Of a DNA stretch of 64,000 nucleotides, positions 1-8,227 are shown in pieces. How positions within the stretch are numbered: the stretch's first letter is position 1; every line of letters starts with the position of its first letter. Position numbers and translations under genes: made by a program. The stretch comes from an uncultured Pseudophaeobacter sp. (lineage in GTDB: Bacteria; Pseudomonadota; Alphaproteobacteria; Rhodobacterales; Rhodobacteraceae). The stretch is from contig CAJQNB010000007.1 of assembly GCA_905479575.1 (NCBI GenBank), positions 124,001 through 188,000 on the forward strand. Reading direction: 5' to 3'. The notes beneath the pieces were generated by a model. It worked only from the letters and a program-made list of their open reading frames with translations, made no database searches and was not told the DNA's origin.

Positions 1-161
1 ATGCCGCCACGGGCAAATTCTACCGTGGCAGCGCGCAGGCAAAAGCGAGAGCGCTGGGCAGCGACGCCAAAGGTCACGCCGGTCAGCAGACCAAAAAGCG
101 CCGCCAAAGGCGCTTCTCCCAGGCGTTCGGCCAGGATTTCGATGAGAGTAAGCAGATCCAT
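1..161 (-). CDS. YeeE/YedE family sulfur transporter, N-terminal fragment
   Basis: The minus strand reads from an ATG at 161 off the window edge, so only the first 53 residues are present. The fragment starts with an amphipathic helix, then a hydrophobic segment (about residues 18-32), then the motif QRSRFCLRAA (about 34-43). A Q-x-SRFC-x-R motif near the N-terminus is characteristic of YeeE/YedE inner-membrane proteins, which take up thiosulfate or related sulfur compounds. An overlapping 72-codon plus-strand frame here is rich in Arg, Ser and Pro and looks like the antisense shadow. The family call rests on this short motif; substrate and length cannot be seen. Confidence 0.72.
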   Translation of the reverse strand, partial: MDLLTLIEILAERLGEAPLAALFGLLTGVTFGVAAQRSRFCLRAATVEFARGG

Positions 162-192
162 GACCCTGGCCCCCGTAAGAAGTAAATGCTAC

Positions 193-198
193 ATTATA
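193..198 (-). promoter_or_regulatory. Candidate -10 box for the YeeE/YedE gene
   Basis: A perfect TATAAT lies on the minus strand about 32 bp upstream of the YeeE/YedE ATG, in a locally AT-rich stretch (185-235). No convincing -35 hexamer is visible at 16-18 bp, so the promoter may need an activator. The call is from base pattern only. Confidence 0.35.
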
Positions 199-401
199 TA
201 CACACATTCTGATTTGTGATTTGATTTAGGTCATAGGCGCGCTGCCCGTGCGTGGCTCTGTGGACATCGGTGTTTTAGACGTCTGCGATGCCCAACACTG
301 CAGGCCCTTTTCTGTGCGTCATATGTGCGTCGATGCGGGCTAGTATGTGCGGCGGCTGCTTTGGTCTCGCGCTGGCGGAAAAAGAGGCGTAAAGGAAAGG
401 C

Positions 402-1637
402 ATGTTTAAACCTCTCTCCCTGGATGCGGCCCGTGATCTGCCGCTGTGGCGTCGCCCGACAACATTGCTGTTTGTGATGGCGATCTGCATGCCTATTGCC
501 TTTAATGCCTGGTTTGCCCTGTTGAACAACTTTGTCATCGAGGTGGCCCAGTTTGACGGCGCCGATATTGGCCTGTTGCATACGGTGCGCGAAATTCCGG
601 GGTTCCTGGCGGTGGGGGTGATTGCCATCATCCTGTTCGTCCGCGAGCAGGTGCTTGGGCTGATCTCATTGATGATGCTGGGCATTGCCACCATGTTGAC
701 CGCCTGGTTCCCTTCGCTGGGCGGCATTTTGATGATCACGCTGCTCAGTTCGATCGGGTTTCACTATTATGAGACGGTGAACCAGTCGCTGCAGCTGCAA
801 TGGCTGCCCAAGGACCGGGCGCCGCAGATGCTGGGCTGGCTGCTTGCCACCGGATCGGCGGCAACCTTTGTGGTTTATGGGGCGATTGTGCTGCTGTGGG
901 AGAGTTTTGAGCTCAGCTATAATATGGTCTTTATGGCGGCTGGCGGCGTGACCACGCTGATTGCCATGCTGTGCCTACTGGTCTACCCGCAGTTTGACTC
1001 GCCCACGCCACAGAACAAAAAGCTGATCCTGCGGCAGCGCTATTGGCTCTATTACCTGTTGCAGTTCATGGCCGGGGCGCGGCGTCAGATCTTTGTCGTT
1101 TTTGCCGGGTTTATGATGGTGGAGCGCTTTGGCTTTGACGTGCATGAAGTCACCGGCTTGTTCCTGATCAACCTGGTGATCAATATCCTGTTGGCGCCTT
1201 TGTTGGGGCGGTTTGTGGCCGCTTTTGGCGAGCGCCGCACCTTGATCATCGAATACACCGGCCTTGCCTTGGTTTTTGCGCTCTATGGCGGCATCTACTG
1301 GTTTGGCTGGGGGGTCTTGCTGGCCTCCTGCCTTTATGTGGTGGATCACGTGTTGTTTGCCCTGGCGCTGGCGCTGAAGACCTATTTCCAGAAGATCGCT
1401 GACCCGGCAGATATCGCGCCGACGGCGGCTGTGGCCTTTACCATCAACCATATCGCAGCCGTCTTTTTGCCGGTGTTGCTGGGGCTTCTCTGGGTGATCT
1501 CTCCCTCGCTGGTCTTTGCCTTGGCAGCTGCGATGGCGCTGGTGTCTTTGGGGCTGTCCTGTCTGGTGCCGCGCCATCCGGCGCCGGGCAATGAGACGAT
1601 TTTTGCCAAATATCGCAGCCGCGTTGCCGCCCAGTAG
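402..1637 (+). CDS. MFS transporter, 12-TM type
   Basis: A 411-residue hydrophobic protein with about twelve transmembrane segments split into two halves by a more polar loop near residues 195-220. The length and layout fit a Major Facilitator Superfamily permease of the inner membrane. The ATG at 402 has the ribosome site AAGGAAAGGC directly upstream. It is transcribed away from the YeeE/YedE gene and lies about 120 bp before prmA. No motif visible here points to a substrate. Confident as an MFS-type membrane protein, not as to what it carries. Confidence 0.75.
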   Translation: MFKPLSLDAARDLPLWRRPTTLLFVMAICMPIAFNAWFALLNNFVIEVAQFDGADIGLLHTVREIPGFLAVGVIAIILFVREQVLGLISLMMLGIATMLTAWFPSLGGILMITLLSSIGFHYYETVNQSLQLQWLPKDRAPQMLGWLLATGSAATFVVYGAIVLLWESFELSYNMVFMAAGGVTTLIAMLCLLVYPQFDSPTPQNKKLILRQRYWLYYLLQFMAGARRQIFVVFAGFMMVERFGFDVHEVTGLFLINLVINILLAPLLGRFVAAFGERRTLIIEYTGLALVFALYGGIYWFGWGVLLASCLYVVDHVLFALALALKTYFQKIADPADIAPTAAVAFTINHIAAVFLPVLLGLLWVISPSLVFALAAAMALVSLGLSCLVPRHPAPGNETIFAKYRSRVAAQ

Positions 1638-1755
1638 CCGCCCAGTAGCAGCGCGGACTGTAGAAAACAGCGCACAGAGCGGTGGAACGTGGCTCTGCTC
1701 TTGACCTCTGGCGGCCTTGGGCCTAGGCGCAGAGCACTGCAGCTGGAGATCTGAC

Positions 1756-2628
1756 ATGCCGACCTTTACCGCCCTGACCACCCTGCCTGGCAAACCCCAA
1801 GCCGAAGCTCTGGGCGAGGCGATGGAAAGCCTGATGCCGGAACCCACCGGGGTTGGCGTTTTTGAAGTCGAGGACGGATCGGGCCTATGGGAGGTCGGCG
1901 GCTATTTCACCGAAGCGCCGGACCAGGCGGGGCTGGCCCTGCTGGCGACGCTGCATGGCGCCAAGGAATTTGCCGTCTCCGAGCTGCCGGAAACCGATTG
2001 GGTGGCCCATGTGCGCCGCGAGCTGGCACCGGTCGAAGCCGGGCGGTTCTATGTCTATGGCAGCCATGACGCCGATACGGTGCCCGAGGGGCGCATTCCG
2101 CTGCTCATCGAGGCGGCGATGGCCTTTGGTACCGGCCACCATGGCACCACCTTGGGCTGCCTCAAGGCGCTGGACCATCTGATTTCAGAAGGGTTTGTCG
2201 GCGCCAAAGTGGCTGACATTGGCTGCGGTACTGCGGTTCTGGCCATGGCGGCCGCGCGGGTCTGGCAGGGCGATTTTGTCGCCAGCGACATTGACGAAGT
2301 GGCGGTGGATGTGGCCGAGGCCAACCTCAAGGCCAATGGCATGGAAGGCGCTGTCACCTGCCTGGAGGCCGCAGGCTTTGACCACCCCGGACTGAAAGAA
2401 CTGGCGCCCTATGATCTGATCTTTGCAAATATCCTCAAAGGTCCGCTGGTGGCGCTGTCACCGGATCTTTGCGCCAATCTGCGCCCCGGGGGCTATGCTA
2501 TTCTTTCCGGCATTCTCAACGAGCAGGCCGATAGCGTCATTTCTGTTTATGCCGAGAATGGAACCAATCTTGTGCGACGCGATGTGATTGGTGAATGGAC
2601 CACACTGCTTTTGCAGCGAAACGGCTGA
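1756..2628 (+). CDS. prmA: Ribosomal protein L11 methyltransferase
   Basis: A 290-residue SAM-dependent enzyme that trimethylates ribosomal protein L11. The N-terminal part (1-110) corresponds to the L11-recognition domain. The catalytic Rossmann domain follows, with AFGTGHH (123-129), the SAM-binding DIGCGTAVL (154-162), the acidic SDID (177-180) and FANIL (223-227), all diagnostic of PrmA. I chose the ATG at 1756, preceded by TGGAGA, rather than an in-frame ATG 39 bp upstream, because the N-terminus MPTFTALTT matches the family start. It seems to be monocistronic between an MFS gene and a small membrane protein. Confidence 0.95.
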   Translation: MPTFTALTTLPGKPQAEALGEAMESLMPEPTGVGVFEVEDGSGLWEVGGYFTEAPDQAGLALLATLHGAKEFAVSELPETDWVAHVRRELAPVEAGRFYVYGSHDADTVPEGRIPLLIEAAMAFGTGHHGTTLGCLKALDHLISEGFVGAKVADIGCGTAVLAMAAARVWQGDFVASDIDEVAVDVAEANLKANGMEGAVTCLEAAGFDHPGLKELAPYDLIFANILKGPLVALSPDLCANLRPGGYAILSGILNEQADSVISVYAENGTNLVRRDVIGEWTTLLLQRNG

Positions 2629-2732
2629 TTTTACGAAGGTTTATGCCTAATTTTAGGTAATTCCCTTGGAATCAGATCGTTAAGATTCTATAAAGTTTTA
2701 TCCGCTGGTGGGGGCTAGTTCGGAGCAACTTT

Positions 2733-3077
2733 ATGAGTGTTCAACATCAAGAATTTCGGGGTCGTGTGGCCCGTTTGCAGAGCAAGCATGCTGGCTTTTC
2801 GCAGGGTGCGACTGCGCGCGTTAAGTCTGACGGGCTGATTGTAATCGAGCCCCGCAAAATCCGGTCTAACACCTCCGGAAAAGTTCTTATTCTGATTGTC
2901 GCGGCCTTCCTGTTGTTCAAGGCCTTCCTGATGGCGGCTCTTGGCTTTGACACCTATGATGAACGGGTGGCAAAGCTGACCGAGGGCAGCGCCATAGAGC
3001 GGCTGGGTGCGGTGATTATGCAGTCTGATCCAGTCTCTGTCTGGGCGGCGCAACAGGCCGGGCCTATTCTGCGCTAG
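2733..3077 (+). CDS. Conserved small membrane protein, unknown function
   Basis: A 114-residue protein with a basic N-terminal half, one clear transmembrane helix at about residues 49-68, and a polar C-terminal part of about 45 residues after it. The start ATG has CGGAG upstream. I recognise no catalytic motif; it resembles short single-span proteins of Rhodobacteraceae. It ends at an amber TAG (3075-3077). The same frame stays open for 61 more codons and runs through a 15-bp tandem repeat array to a TAA at 3261-3263. The real product is probably the 114-residue form, but an extended readthrough or ancestral form cannot be excluded. Confidence 0.6.
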   Translation: MSVQHQEFRGRVARLQSKHAGFSQGATARVKSDGLIVIEPRKIRSNTSGKVLILIVAAFLLFKAFLMAALGFDTYDERVAKLTEGSAIERLGAVIMQSDPVSVWAAQQAGPILR

Positions 3078-3119
3078 AACAGCCATTCTCTGACAGGGCA
3101 GTTCGCGCCCCGCTTGCCG

Positions 3120-3282
3120 GCCGTTTTGAACCCAGCCGTTTTGAACCTGGCCAGTTTGAATTCGGCCAGTTTGAATTTGGCCAGTTTGAATTTGGCCAGT
3201 CCGCGAGCAACCACTATGCCAACAGCCAGTCTAAAACGGGCCAGTCTGATAGGGCCAGTCTAACAGCACCAGTCTGGTAGGG
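3120..3282 (+). repeat. 15-bp tandem repeat array (GCCAGTTTGAATTTG type)
   Basis: About eleven head-to-tail units with a 15-bp period (two of the last units are 14 bp). The central units at 3150-3194 are nearly identical, and the edges have diverged, as in an array growing from the middle. The period is a multiple of three, so in the frame of the upstream gene each unit encodes Ala-Val/Ser-Leu-Asn-x, like a pentapeptide repeat. No start codon with a ribosome site opens this stretch by itself. A two-copy 15-bp repeat beginning GGCCAGA also occurs at 5319-5348. Confidence 0.85.
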
Positions 3283-3383
3283 CGGCGCAGATAGAGCAGG
3301 GCGAATATTCAACGCCTATCAAAACAGCCAAGGCTCTGCCGGGCGGTTTTTTGCTGTCTTGCGGGACTGTGCAGCGCCTTTGG

Positions 3384-3423
3384 TCAAACCAAAACCGCCG
3401 CGGCCAGGATGGCGCGCGGCGGT
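3384..3423 (-). terminator. Rho-independent terminator after the DUF1127 gene
   Basis: On the minus strand a 9-bp perfect stem, ACCGCCGCG paired with CGCGGCGGT, closes a 12-nt loop and is followed by TTTTGGTTTG. It sits about 60 bp past the stop of the DUF1127 gene, in the expected orientation. Confidence 0.7.
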
Positions 3424-3483
3424 GGGATGTGTGATCCTGACGGGGAGCACGCAGGATGACCGATAAGACCGTTTCTGTGCGTA

Positions 3484-3702
3484 TTAGAAGACGGGCTTGC
3501 CTGTTGCGATGTCTTCGATATTGGCGCGGCTCAGGCCGATATCTGCCAATTCGCGATCGGACAAAGCATTCAATGCATTCTTGGATGTGCGGGCATCATT
3601 CCAAGCCATTACGGAGCTTGTCAGGGCGACAAAGGCAATGCCGATACGGCCAAACAGGCCGGTGGAGCCATAGGTGGTGCGGGTCGTGTCAAAAGCAGCC
3701 AT
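3484..3702 (-). CDS. DUF1127 domain small protein
   Basis: A 72-residue protein. The C-terminal 45 residues hold the DUF1127 signature: a W-x-x-A-R segment, then LSDRELADIGLSR and a short tail with DIA. The family comprises small Arg-rich alphaproteobacterial proteins, some linked to small-RNA and phosphate or stress physiology; nothing here shows which role applies. The middle (about residues 14-32) is hydrophobic. I chose the ATG at 3702, preceded by AAGGATGAGGAT, over an upstream in-frame start that has no ribosome site. The gene is alone on the minus strand and has its own terminator. Confidence 0.85.
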   Translation of the reverse strand: MAAFDTTRTTYGSTGLFGRIGIAFVALTSSVMAWNDARTSKNALNALSDRELADIGLSRANIEDIATGKPVF

Positions 3703-4072
3703 ATCCTCATCCTTCGTATCTGAGTGAACTGTTTTGCAGCAACGGGATGTTGATGCGATTTCGCGCATTTAGGGAGGAAATTTTGCCCGCGCAAGTAGCG
3801 AAAATTGCATGCGTCCTATGCGCGGAAAGCATAGCTTTGGTCTTTAAAAATAAGGCTAATCTGCGCCTTTTTACTCAGTGTTTGGAAATGTCGCAGCTGC
3901 CTTGGCAAAGGGTCGGTTTTGGAACAGGTTTTGGGGGTTTGCACGCAGTCTTGTCGCTGCGGGGGCATCATAGGGGCTGTGCGCAGCGCTGGGAAAGCGT
4001 TTGGCGATGTTCGCCTTTTGTGCTAATTGGTGGAAAAATACTTTGAACACATAGGCAAAGGCCGGGCAGAAC
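3703..4072. other. Non-coding stretch between the DUF1127 gene and ruvC
   Basis: 370 bp with no convincing gene. It must hold the minus-strand promoter for the DUF1127 gene and the plus-strand promoter for ruvCAB. Patches such as 3838-3862 are AT-rich. The long plus-strand open frame covering 3456-4046 is mostly antisense to DUF1127 and has low-quality composition (Cys, Arg and Ser rich), so I do not call it. Confidence 0.5.
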
Positions 4073-4570
4073 ATGCGCATTTTGGGAATTGATCCGGGGC
4101 TTCGCAACCTCGGGTGGGGTGTTATCGAATCGCAGGGCAGTCGGCTCAGCCATGTGGCCAATGGGGTCTGTACCTCTGATGGGGATGATCTGGGCGAGCG
4201 GCTGTTGTCGCTGCACAATCAGGTCACCGAGGTGATCGCGGCCTATCAGCCGACCCAGGCGGCGATCGAACAGACCTTTGTGAACAAGGATGGCGTTGCG
4301 ACGCTGAAACTGGGGCAGGCGCGTGGGGTTGCGCTGCTGACCCTGGCCAAGGCGGGGTTGCCAACCGGCGAATACGCGCCCAACCGGGTGAAAAAGACGG
4401 TGGTGGGCGTGGGTCATGCCAGCAAGGAGCAGATCATCCATATGGTGAAGCTGCAGCTGCCGGGCTGCGATCCCAAAGGCGCCGATGCAGCGGATGCTCT
4501 GGCGATTGCCATCTGTCACGCCTATTACGGTGGCACCCAGCAAAGACAGCTCAAGGAGGTGCGGGCATGA
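4073..4570 (+). CDS. ruvC: Holliday junction resolvase RuvC
   Basis: A 165-residue endonuclease that cuts Holliday junctions loaded on RuvAB. The RNase H-like fold shows all four expected acidic residues: D7 in ILGIDPGL, E66 in AAIEQTF, and D138 and D141 in GADAADALA. The length is normal. It starts the ruvCAB operon and overlaps ruvA by four bases (ATGA at 4567-4570), which indicates translational coupling. Confidence 0.97.
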   Translation: MRILGIDPGLRNLGWGVIESQGSRLSHVANGVCTSDGDDLGERLLSLHNQVTEVIAAYQPTQAAIEQTFVNKDGVATLKLGQARGVALLTLAKAGLPTGEYAPNRVKKTVVGVGHASKEQIIHMVKLQLPGCDPKGADAADALAIAICHAYYGGTQQRQLKEVRA

Positions 4571-5262
4571 TTGGCAAACTGACGGGCCGTGTGGACTATC
4601 GCACCAGCGACCATCTGTTGATCGATGTGCGCGGAGTTGGCTATCTGGTCTATTGCTCCGAACGAACCATGATGACGCTGCCGGCGGTCGGGGAACCTGT
4701 GGCGCTCTATACGGATATGGTGGTGCGCGAGGATCTGATGCAGCTCTATGGCTTTACCTCGCTGGTGGAAAAGGAATGGCATCGCCTGCTGACCTCGGTG
4801 CAGGGGGTTGGCGCCAAGGTGTCGCTGGCGATCCTTGGCACCCTGGGGCCGGATGGGGTCAGCCGCGCCATTGCTCTGGGGGATTGGGGCAGCGTCAAAG
4901 CGGCCAAAGGTGTGGGGCCGAAGACGGCGCAGCGTATTGTGCTGGATCTCAAGGATAAGGCCCCCGGCGTCATGGCCATGGGCGGCAGCCTGCCCGATGC
5001 GATGGAGGGGCCTGATCTTGACGCGGTGGTGGAGCCGGTTGAGGCTGCCGCCGCTGCGCCAAAGCCCGGGCGCAAATCCGCCGCCAAGAAACCCTCTGGC
5101 GCGGCGGCGGCCTCTGCCGGGGCGCTGTCGGCGCTTGGCAATCTGGGCTACAGCCCTGCGGATGCGGCCTCGGCCGTGGCCGAGGCGGCGGGTGACAACC
5201 CGGAGGCCGATGAGGCGGCGCTGATCCGCGCAGCGTTGCGCCTGCTGGCCCCAAAGGGATGA
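4567..5262 (+). CDS. ruvA: Holliday junction DNA helicase subunit RuvA
   Basis: A 231-residue protein. It has the N-terminal OB-fold ([11 protein letters not shown] to about residue 65), the tandem helix-hairpin-helix region with [11 protein letters not shown] and [11 protein letters not shown], and a C-terminal three-helix domain that contacts RuvB. RuvA tetramers hold the four-way junction open and guide RuvB. The linker (about 145-190) is longer and richer in Ala, Pro and Lys than in E. coli RuvA, which explains the extra 28 or so residues. It overlaps ruvC and lies 111 bp before ruvB. Confidence 0.97.
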   Translation: MIGKLTGRVDYRTSDHLLIDVRGVGYLVYCSERTMMTLPAVGEPVALYTDMVVREDLMQLYGFTSLVEKEWHRLLTSVQGVGAKVSLAILGTLGPDGVSRAIALGDWGSVKAAKGVGPKTAQRIVLDLKDKAPGVMAMGGSLPDAMEGPDLDAVVEPVEAAAAAPKPGRKSAAKKPSGAAAASAGALSALGNLGYSPADAASAVAEAAGDNPEADEAALIRAALRLLAPKG

Positions 5263-5318
5263 GGTGCATCGTGTTACCGGAAGGCCTGCCCCTGAGTGCG
5301 GTCGCAACCGGACCCAAA

Positions 5319-5348
5319 GGCCAGATAATAGAAGGCCAGACAATAGCA
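5319..5348 (+). repeat. Two-copy 15-bp tandem repeat between ruvA and ruvB
   Basis: GGCCAGATAATAGAA is followed immediately by GGCCAGACAATAGCA (12-13 of 15 positions equal). It lies in the ruvA-ruvB gap just before the ruvB ribosome site. The period and GGCCAG lead match the array at 3120-3282. Confidence 0.6.
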
Positions 5349-5373
5349 TGTCGCCAACCCCAGAGAGGCCCAG

Positions 5374-6405
5374 ATGATCGACGCTGACCCAACCCTGCGC
5401 CCCGAGCCGATCCCCGAGGATGGCGCGAGCGATGGCGACCGCGCCCTGCGTCCCCAGGGACTGTCTGAATTTATCGGCCAGGCTGAGGCCCGCGCCAATC
5501 TGCGGATCTTTATCGAAAGTGCGCGCCGCCGCGGTGAGGCGATGGACCACACGCTGTTTCACGGGCCTCCTGGGTTGGGCAAAACCACCCTGGCACAGAT
5601 CGTGGCGCGGGAGCTCGGGGTGAATTTCCGCATGACCTCGGGGCCGGTGCTGGCCAAGGCGGGCGATTTGGCGGCGATCCTGACCAATCTGGAAGCGCGG
5701 GATGTGTTGTTCATTGATGAGATCCACCGGCTGAACCCGGTGGTGGAGGAGATCCTGTATCCCGCGCTGGAGGATTTTGAGCTGGATCTGGTGATTGGCG
5801 AGGGGCCGGCGGCGCGCACCGTGCGCATTGAGTTGCAGCCCTTTACCCTGGTGGGGGCAACGACACGCATGGGGCTGTTGACCACGCCGCTGCGGGATCG
5901 CTTTGGCATTCCCACCCGTTTGCAGTTTTACACGGTGGATGAGCTGTTTGAGATCGTCAGCCGCAATGCCCGCAAACTGGGCACCCCTGCGGATGCGGAG
6001 GGCGCCCGTGAGATCGCGCGGCGCGCACGCGGCACCCCAAGGATCGCCGGGCGGCTCTTGCGCCGCGTGGTGGACTTTGCGGTGGTCGAGGGCGATGGGC
6101 GCATCACCCGAGACCTGGCGGATGGGGCCCTGACGCGGCTGGGTGTGGACAGGCTGGGGCTGGATGGCGCCGACCGGCGCTATTTGCGTCTGATTGCCGA
6201 AAACTACAGCGGCGGCCCGGTGGGGATCGAGACGCTGTCAGCAGCGCTGAGTGAAAGCCGTGACTCGCTGGAAGATGTGATTGAGCCGTATCTGTTGCAA
6301 CAAGGACTGATTCAGCGCACCCCACGCGGGCGGATGTTGGCGCAGAAGGCCTGGACCCATTTGGGCATCGCCCCGCCGCCGCGCGCGACGGATCTGTTTG
6401 GCTAA
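5374..6405 (+). CDS. ruvB: Holliday junction branch migration helicase RuvB
   Basis: A 343-residue AAA+ motor that forms a hexameric ring on DNA and drives branch migration with RuvA. Walker A is GPPGLGKT (64-71) and Walker B/DEIH is LFIDEIH (112-118). The sensor and arginine-finger region [18 protein letters not shown] follows, and the C-terminal winged helix includes [12 protein letters not shown]. The ATG at 5374 has GAGAGGCCCAG upstream. It is the last gene of the ruvCAB operon. Confidence 0.97.
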   Translation: MIDADPTLRPEPIPEDGASDGDRALRPQGLSEFIGQAEARANLRIFIESARRRGEAMDHTLFHGPPGLGKTTLAQIVARELGVNFRMTSGPVLAKAGDLAAILTNLEARDVLFIDEIHRLNPVVEEILYPALEDFELDLVIGEGPAARTVRIELQPFTLVGATTRMGLLTTPLRDRFGIPTRLQFYTVDELFEIVSRNARKLGTPADAEGAREIARRARGTPRIAGRLLRRVVDFAVVEGDGRITRDLADGALTRLGVDRLGLDGADRRYLRLIAENYSGGPVGIETLSAALSESRDSLEDVIEPYLLQQGLIQRTPRGRMLAQKAWTHLGIAPPPRATDLFG

Positions 6406-6426
6406 GCAACCGCAATTGCCCCATGC

Positions 6427-6450
6427 GAGACACATCAATTTGCGTGTCTC
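6427..6450 (+). terminator. Hairpin after ruvB, possible terminator
   Basis: GAGACAC and GTGTCTC form a perfect 7-bp stem around a 10-nt loop, 22 bp past the ruvB stop. The T tract that follows is weak (TGGTGTTTG), so it may be an imperfect or Rho-assisted terminator. Confidence 0.4.
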
Positions 6451-6706
6451 TGGTGTTTGCGTGGCCTTGGTGTTTGGACGTCACAGGCGCTGAGAGGCAG
6501 CAAGGTCACCAGCAGGCAGGGTGATTTGGCAGGGGGGCGGTACCTCCTCGCGTCGTTTTCTGGAAGATGAGATGGCAGATTTGCCGGGCTTCGCTCTGTT
6601 CTGTACCGATTGGCAGGGAACTGAGGCGGAGGCTTCCGTAGGGGCAGAAATCACAACGCGCCAGGGAGGCCGGGACCTGAAAAAAACGGGTTTGAGTTGC
6701 TGAGAA

Positions 6707-6738
6707 GGCCTCAAGGGGCGGGTCTGCCCCGTGAGGCC
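6707..6738. repeat. Inverted repeat, GC-rich hairpin
   Basis: GGCCTCAAGGGGC is mirrored by GCCCCGTGAGGCC around a 6-nt loop, with one internal mismatch. The left arm is preceded by GAGAA and the right arm followed by GCATTC. No T run follows on either strand, so it is not a standard terminator. Confidence 0.65.
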
Positions 6739-6756
6739 GCATTCAATTGTTTTGCA

Positions 6757-6811
6757 GCGGGCGCCTCAAGGACAGGCCGCTGCGCGGGGCCTTGCGGCCT
6801 CCTTGACCCGC
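6757..6811. repeat. Long imperfect inverted repeat
   Basis: Three paired blocks in order: GCGGG with CCCGC, TCAAGG with CCTTGA, and AGGCCGC with GCGGCCT, closing on a loop of about 13 nt. It starts 19 bp after the preceding hairpin and shares GCCTCAAGG with it. Confidence 0.6.
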
Positions 6812-6926
6812 AGGTCTGGGCAGATATCGGGGCAGGCTGCCTGCGCGGCTGAGCGGGCTTGCCGTTTTGCGCTGTGGCGGGCATAGAGCGGCAACCCGCC
6901 TGTACCTAATCTGATGGAGTGCCGCC

Positions 6927-7574
6927 ATGTCGTTGGATCTGACCCCGGAAGAAATCCAAGCCCTGTTTACCCGCAGCGATGGCTCCTACGGGTTTGCCCG
7001 CTGGGGGCGTCCCATCGCGCCCATTGTGTTTGGGGTGCAGGAGGAGACACTGACGGTGGTGAAGGGGGCGATTGAGGCCGTGGCGACCTTGGCGGGTCAT
7101 CCGATGGCGGAAACCGACCCGGAACTTGGCTCCAACCTGATGTTCTTTTTCTTTCGCGACTGGGCTGAGCTGCTGGATGTGCCCGACCTCGGCCGCCTGA
7201 TCCCGGATCTGGCGCCATTGGTGGCGCGGCTGCAAGCGGCCGACGCCAGCCAGTATCGCGCCTTTCGTTTTGATGACACCGGCGCCATTCAGGCCAGTTT
7301 TGTGTTTTTGCGCATGCAGGGGGCCATGGCTGAACTGCCGGCTGAAACCCTGGCGCTGAGCCAGGCGGCGCAGGTTATTCTGCTGTGGGGGGATCAGGCC
7401 TTTGCCGAGACCTCGCCGCTGGCCATCCTGCCAGAGACCGGTGCCACAATTCTGCGTCCCGAAATTGCCGCGATCATTGCCGCCGGGTATGATCGGATGA
7501 TGCCACCTTCGGCTAATGACGCCTCCCACGCATTGCGGTTGTTTGCGCGATTGCAGGCGCCAACACAGGGGTAG
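6927..7574 (+). CDS. Conserved hypothetical protein
   Basis: A 215-residue soluble, acidic protein with no signal peptide or membrane segment. I see no catalytic motif; the sequence alternates helical stretches such as LSQAAQVILLWGDQAF with short loops. It resembles an uncharacterised Rhodobacteraceae protein. The ATG follows TGGAG. It is separated by 3 bp from thpR, and the spacing suggests a two-gene transcript with that RNA phosphodiesterase. Function unknown. Confidence 0.7.
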   Translation: MSLDLTPEEIQALFTRSDGSYGFARWGRPIAPIVFGVQEETLTVVKGAIEAVATLAGHPMAETDPELGSNLMFFFFRDWAELLDVPDLGRLIPDLAPLVARLQAADASQYRAFRFDDTGAIQASFVFLRMQGAMAELPAETLALSQAAQVILLWGDQAFAETSPLAILPETGATILRPEIAAIIAAGYDRMMPPSANDASHALRLFARLQAPTQG

Positions 7575-7577
7575 GCC

Positions 7578-8132
7578 ATGCGCTGCTTTCTAGGGCTGGC
7601 TTTGCCGGATCCGGTTTTGGATCTGCTGGAACGACTGCAGGACGAAATCCCGGTGGGGCGGCTGGTGCCCTGGGAGAACCTGCATATCACCCTGAGCTTT
7701 CTGGATGAGCAGCCGGAAGTGCGGCTGGAGGCACTGCACCAGGAGTTGCTGAGGCTGAAGGCGGCGCCGCTGCAGTTGGAACTGCGCGGGCTTGGCGTCA
7801 TGGGGGGCAAAAGCCCAAGAGTGTTGAGCGCGCAAGTCACCCCGAATGCGGCGCTGACCGCGGTGCATCGCCATCTGCGCACTGTGGCGCAGACCTGCGG
7901 TATGGCATTGCCGCGCGCCCGGTTTCGCCCCCATGTGACACTGGCACGGTTTGGGGCACGCCAGCAGCCGGGGCAAGTTCAGGCGATCCATCAACTGCTG
8001 CAGCATTTTGGCGGCTTTACCACTCCGGTCTTTTCGGTGCACCAGATCACGCTCTACCAATCGACACTGCTGCCAGATGGCGCGCGCTACGAAGCGCTGG
8101 CGCAGTACCCGCTGGAAGCAGAGACAGCCTGA
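7578..8132 (+). CDS. thpR: RNA 2',3'-cyclic phosphodiesterase (2H family)
   Basis: A 184-residue member of the 2H phosphoesterase family, formerly called 2'-5' RNA ligase. The two catalytic tetrapeptides are present: HITL (36-39) and HVTL (119-122). The start MRCFLGLALP is typical. The enzyme opens RNA 2',3'-cyclic phosphates in the cytoplasm. The ATG is 3 bp after the previous stop, with GGGGTAGG as ribosome site. Confidence 0.88.
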   Translation: MRCFLGLALPDPVLDLLERLQDEIPVGRLVPWENLHITLSFLDEQPEVRLEALHQELLRLKAAPLQLELRGLGVMGGKSPRVLSAQVTPNAALTAVHRHLRTVAQTCGMALPRARFRPHVTLARFGARQQPGQVQAIHQLLQHFGGFTTPVFSVHQITLYQSTLLPDGARYEALAQYPLEAETA

Positions 8133-8227
8133 GAGCGCAACGGAACATGCCGCAGCAAGGCTACCGGGGCTTGTAGCTGATTTATATGGGTTTTAGGTTG
8201 CTGAGCAGAGCACAGGAGCACAGGCCA

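Larger units (their letters stand above)
6451..6926. other. Long intergenic region with two large inverted repeats
   Basis: About 480 bp between ruvB and the next gene without a supported coding frame. A 60-codon plus-strand frame at 6521-6703 has no clear ribosome site and no recognisable family. The stretch carries two separate inverted repeats (6707-6738 and 6757-6811) that share the string GCCTCAAGG and could fold into consecutive stems. It may hold a non-coding RNA, a repeat element, or only terminator and promoter sequence. Confidence 0.45.

Noticed and set aside
1..219. 72-codon plus-strand frame at the left edge
   Set aside because: Arg/Ser/Pro-rich product with no family look; it is antisense to the YeeE/YedE fragment, which has a clear motif.
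219..235. FNR-like site TTGAT-TTAG-GTCAT upstream of the edge gene
   Set aside because: The right half matches only three of five consensus bases, so it is too weak to call.
3456..4046. 196-codon plus-strand frame over the DUF1127 gene
   Set aside because: It runs antisense to a well-supported DUF1127 gene, is rich in Cys, Arg and Trp, and has no domain.
6521..6703. 60-codon plus-strand frame in the ruvB downstream gap
   Set aside because: No clear ribosome site and no recognisable sequence; cannot be separated from chance.
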